Translations under genes and position numbers: made by a program
The notes under the pieces: model-generated
Seen by the model: only the letters and a program-made list of their open reading frames with translations
What the model was told of the DNA's origin: nothing
Databases searched by the model: none
NCBI GenBank assembly: GCA_021772705.1
Contig: JAJFLN010000284.1
Coordinates: 1-8,265, forward strand
DNA from: Candidatus Cloacimonadota bacterium
Lineage (GTDB): Bacteria > Muiribacteriota > UBA6191 > JACPRK01
DNA: 8,265 bases
Direction: 5' to 3'
Part shown: positions 5,930 through 8,265 of the stretch, piece by piece
Numbering within the stretch: the first letter of the stretch is position 1
Layout: each line of letters starts with the position of its first letter

Positions 5930-5956
5930 CCCTCGACAAGCTCGGGATGAACGGGT
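5930..5956 (+). repeat. 27-nt dispersed repeat, copy A
   Basis: These 27 nt match the reverse complement of 8233-8259 at 24 positions; the differences are at repeat positions 10, 18 and 19. Core: CCCTCGACA, then GCTCGGG, then GAACGGGT. From memory it resembles intergenic repeats of the type CTTCGACAAGCTCAGGATGA found in many bacterial genomes. Part of it also forms a local stem: GACAAGCT (5935-5942) with AGCTTGTC (5960-5967). Confidence 0.55.
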
Positions 5957-6004
5957 AAAAGCTTGTCCCGGCATGAGATCACGAGAAAGCTGCGCCCTGG
6001 TCTC

Positions 6005-7978
6005 CTACCGGTGGCCCGGCTGGCCTTCGAGCCAGGCCTGGAACATCAGCACGTCCCAGAGATAATAGTGCCAGTGACGGGTGCCCGAGAGGTGCTCGTT
6101 CCACCGATGCCGGATCGGTTCCGGGTCGAAGAATCCCTCCCGTTTGAGTCGCTCCGGGGAGAGCAGGGCCTCGGCCCAGTCCCGCAGGGGGCCTCGGAGC
6201 CAGGAATCTATCGGCACGCCAAATCCCATCTTCGGCCGGTCCACCATCTCCTTCGGAACGTATCGATCCAGGACCTGCCTCAGCAGCCACTTGCCCTTTC
6301 CCGAGCGGACCTTCTGCTCCAGCGGCACTCTGGCGGCGAACTCCACGATCCGGTGATCCAGCAGAGGGACCCGGGCCTCGAGGCTGACGCCCATGCTGGC
6401 CCGATCCACTTTCACCAAAATGTCGTCGGGCAGGTAAGTCACGGTGTCGGCGTAGGTCATGTGAGTCATCAGGTCCTCGGTCTTGACCCATCTCCCGTGC
6501 TCGTTGAGTACCGTCGAAGGTTCCGATGCCCCCAGAACGATCCTGTCGGGCTGTTTCCAGTGGGAGACGATGTGCCGGTATAGCTCCTCCCGGGTTTCGA
6601 CGGACAGGATGTCGGCCAGCTTCTTGAAACGATCCCGGGATGGCCTGAACCCGATGTGCTGGGAAAGGAATGGTGTGGCCTGGGCCACCCGTTCGAAGCC
6701 CGGAATGCGGGAGGCCAGTTCGAGGCAAGCTACGCCCAGGTGCCGCATGGACACGGGCATCCAGCCCATGGTTCTCCAGAGGGCCCGGGTCACGAAGTAA
6801 CGGGAATAGCCGGCGAAGAGTTCATCCCCGCCGTCTCCCGAGAGACTCACCGTCACGTGCTTCCGGGTCAGCTCCGACAGGAGGAATGTGGGGATCTGGG
6901 AAGAATCGGCGAAGGGCTCATCGAAGAGCACTGGCAGTCTCGGAATGATCGCCAGGCCGTCCTCTGGAGTGACATAGAGCTCGGTGTGGTCCGTCCCCAG
7001 ATGCTCGGCGATCTTCCTGGCATAAGGCGCTTCGTTGAAGTCCGCTTCCTGGAAGCCGATGGAGAATGTCTTCACCGGCCGGTCGGACTGGGCCTGCATG
7101 AGGGCCACCACGGTGGAAGAGTCATAGCCCCCGGAGAGGAATGCACCGAGGGGAACATCGGAGACCATCTGACTCTTCACGGAGGTGCGCAGCAGGGCGT
7201 CCAGGGCTTCGATGGCGTCGTTGTCGCTCAGGTCCAGTGGCTCCCGGATGCCCCGTTCGAAGGCGGTCCGGGCGGACCAGTAGACATGCTTCTCGGTCTT
7301 GAATGCCCGGTTGTCCGGGTCCCATCTGGCTTCGAGGATCGTGCCCGGTTCGAGCTTGTACACCTTCTCGTGAATCGTCCGGGGAGACCCAATGTAGTTG
7401 TGCCTCAGCAAGAGGGCGAGGGAGTTTCGATCCACGCTGTCCTGAAAGGCGTGATGGGCCCGGATCGCCTTCAGTTCCGAGCCGAAGGCCAGGACCCCGT
7501 GATCGATCTCGCCGTAGTAGAGTGGCTTGATGCCCACCTGGTCCCGGACCAGGTAGAGGACCTTCTCCCCCCGGTCCCAGACACCGAAGGCAAAGATGCC
7601 GACGAACTTGCTGGCTGCCTCCCGGACCCCCCACGCGTCGAAGGCGGCCAGGAGGACCTCCGTATCGGAGTGACCCCGCCAGTCCGGGGCCAGGTCCGCT
7701 GCTTCCAGCTCCTTGCGAAGCTCGGGGTAGTTGTAGACTTCCCCGTTGTAGGTCAGCACGTACCGCTTACTGGCCGACAGCATGGGCTGGTGTCCTTCCG
7801 GCGAGAGGTCCAGGATCGAAAGCCGGCGATGGGCCAGTCCAATGCCCTTCTCGGCGTCGAACCAGACGCCGTGATCATCCGGTCCGCGGTGGGACATGGA
7901 ACAGGCCATCCCCTGCAGGATGGACTCCCACATTCCCGCAGCGGTTCCTGGAGCCAGCGCCCCCGTCACCCCGCACAT
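6005..7978 (-). CDS. asnB: asparagine synthetase B, glutamine-hydrolysing
   Basis: This 657-residue cytosolic enzyme makes asparagine from aspartate, ATP and glutamine. The N-terminal class II glutaminase domain begins MCGVTG, so C2 is the nucleophile after methionine removal; this fixes the start at 7978 despite a weak ribosome binding site. Further glutaminase marks are HRGPDDHG (30-37), RRLSILD (51-57) and NGE (78-80). The synthetase domain has the ATP-pyrophosphatase loop SGGYDSS (282-288), DEPFADSSQIP (353-363), GDGGDELFAGY (381-391), LPDDILVKVDRASM (516-529) and KMGFGVPI (583-590). It is about 100 residues longer than E. coli AsnB, as in the forms common in polysaccharide gene clusters, where some members amidate sugar or peptide carboxyl groups instead. 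Tyrosine in SGGYDSS replaces the usual I, V or M and also occurs in that group. No glycosyltransferase is present here, so the acceptor is undecided. Confidence 0.95.
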   Translation of the reverse strand: MCGVTGALAPGTAAGMWESILQGMACSMSHRGPDDHGVWFDAEKGIGLAHRRLSILDLSPEGHQPMLSASKRYVLTYNGEVYNYPELRKELEAADLAPDWRGHSDTEVLLAAFDAWGVREAASKFVGIFAFGVWDRGEKVLYLVRDQVGIKPLYYGEIDHGVLAFGSELKAIRAHHAFQDSVDRNSLALLLRHNYIGSPRTIHEKVYKLEPGTILEARWDPDNRAFKTEKHVYWSARTAFERGIREPLDLSDNDAIEALDALLRTSVKSQMVSDVPLGAFLSGGYDSSTVVALMQAQSDRPVKTFSIGFQEADFNEAPYARKIAEHLGTDHTELYVTPEDGLAIIPRLPVLFDEPFADSSQIPTFLLSELTRKHVTVSLSGDGGDELFAGYSRYFVTRALWRTMGWMPVSMRHLGVACLELASRIPGFERVAQATPFLSQHIGFRPSRDRFKKLADILSVETREELYRHIVSHWKQPDRIVLGASEPSTVLNEHGRWVKTEDLMTHMTYADTVTYLPDDILVKVDRASMGVSLEARVPLLDHRIVEFAARVPLEQKVRSGKGKWLLRQVLDRYVPKEMVDRPKMGFGVPIDSWLRGPLRDWAEALLSPERLKREGFFDPEPIRHRWNEHLSGTRHWHYYLWDVLMFQAWLEGQPGHR

Positions 7979-8061
7979 GAATTCATACCGTCATCTCCGG
8001 ACTCGACGGCAGGCGAAGGTCTGCAGTCGTTCCTCCCTTCGAGGATACCATGAGGGAGCCC

Positions 8062-8083
8062 GGGTGCATGTCCCGTAGGGGGT
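8062..8083 (+). repeat. 22-nt dispersed repeat, copy 2
   Basis: This copy matches 3575-3596 at 19 of 22 positions in the same orientation (GGGTGCATGTC and AGGGGGT conserved). It lies between the truncated response regulator and asnB, in the likely asnB leader or promoter region, antisense to those genes. CCC-GTA-GGG (8072-8080) can form a small hairpin. Confidence 0.5.
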
Positions 8084-8103
8084 CCCCTCCTCCGTTCGCC
8101 CCA

Positions 8104-8205
8104 CTATGGATGCCCGCTCCATTCATCCCCTTCGGCGTCGCTCAGGACATGCTTCGACAGATTCGTCAGCTTGACCTCGTCGTCAACCACCAGGATTCGC
8201 GCCAT
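8104..8205 (-). pseudogene. truncated response regulator, N-terminal receiver fragment
   Basis: On the minus strand an ATG at 8205, preceded by GAGG at a 5-nt spacing, opens a 33-codon frame starting MARILVVDDEVKLTNL and ending at a TAG (8104-8106). The first 16 residues are a typical beginning of a response regulator receiver domain, including the acidic pair D8-D9 that binds Mg2+. A receiver domain needs about 110-120 residues, so the phospho-acceptor aspartate and any output domain are missing. The following codons (about 17-33) do not look like a receiver domain, and their DNA (about 8110-8165) resembles the CTTCG/CTCAGGACA type of intergenic repeat. No continuation is found in other frames down to asnB. 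It is most likely a gene remnant; a tiny functional protein is unlikely. The good start signal suggests recent loss. Confidence 0.7.
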
Positions 8206-8232
8206 GATTACCTCACTAGTTCCCATCCGAAA

Positions 8233-8259
8233 ACCCGTTCGGCCCGAGCCTGTCGAGGG
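8233..8259 (-). repeat. 27-nt dispersed repeat, copy B (opposite orientation to copy A)
   Basis: The reverse complement of this stretch matches 5930-5956 at 24 of 27 positions. It lies just upstream of the truncated response regulator start, in its promoter region. Two copies in opposite orientation flank the asnB gene about 2.3 kb apart. Confidence 0.55.
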
Positions 8260-8265
8260 CCAGTG

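Noticed and set aside
5012..7978. asnB and the dehydrogenase as one biosynthetic operon with the sigma factor
   Set aside because: The genes share a strand, but 135 nt with hairpins and a repeat separate asnB from the dehydrogenase, and no pathway connects them.
6656..8053. 465-codon open frame on the plus strand antisense to asnB
   Set aside because: It is a mirror of the asnB codon pattern in GC-rich DNA. The translation is low-complexity and rich in G, V, P and H without any domain, and asnB has complete catalytic motifs.
8104..8205. simple frameshift in the response regulator
   Set aside because: Reading the other two frames between 8120 and asnB gives no receiver-like sequence, so a single frameshift does not explain the loss.

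Overview
This 8.3-kb window is GC-rich and densely coded, apart from one 367-nt intergenic stretch. It looks like the chromosome of a Gram-negative-type bacterium: one protein carries a clear Sec signal peptide, there is an ECF sigma/anti-sigma pair with a membrane-anchored anti-sigma factor, and the start sites use strong GGAGG-type ribosome binding sites. No gene fixes the phylum. Families such as DUF3616, DUF547, YjbQ and a large AsnB are spread over Proteobacteria, Myxococcota, Acidobacteriota and related uncultivated lineages, so I leave the organism unassigned. I found no rRNA, tRNA, CRISPR array, transposase or phage gene.

Left half, plus strand. The 3' part of a DUF3616 protein (2-898) is cut by the window edge. 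It is followed by a YjbQ-family protein (1003-1422) and, 9 nt later, by a Ca2+/Na+ antiporter of the CaCA family (1432-2379) that starts with TTG behind its own ribosome binding site. The last two look translationally coupled. A non-coding stretch (2380-2746) then holds several nested perfect inverted repeats and resembles a structured RNA or a stem-loop repeat element. Next comes an exported DUF547 protein (2747-3568). Its 3' end faces the minus-strand genes across a short hairpin-rich region (3569-3683).

Right half, minus strand, in order of transcription. First is the N-terminal fragment of a two-component response regulator (8104-8205), which ends after 33 codons. Then come a full-length glutamine-hydrolysing asparagine synthetase (7978-6005), a classical short-chain dehydrogenase (5869-5012), an ECF sigma factor (4944-4306) and its zinc-finger anti-sigma factor (4337-3684), which overlaps the sigma gene by 32 nt. 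The sigma/anti-sigma pair is a self-contained envelope-signal module. The asparagine synthetase and dehydrogenase are separated by 135 nt of hairpins and repeat sequence and need not share a transcript with the pair.

The coding genes are ordinary members of known families. The most interesting material is non-coding: the structured 2398-2646 region, a 27-nt dispersed repeat present in opposite orientations at 5930-5956 and 8233-8259, a second 22-nt repeat at 3575-3596 and 8062-8083, and a response regulator gene that appears to have been cut short near repeat-like DNA. I see no convincing evidence for a new multi-gene defence or mobile system here.
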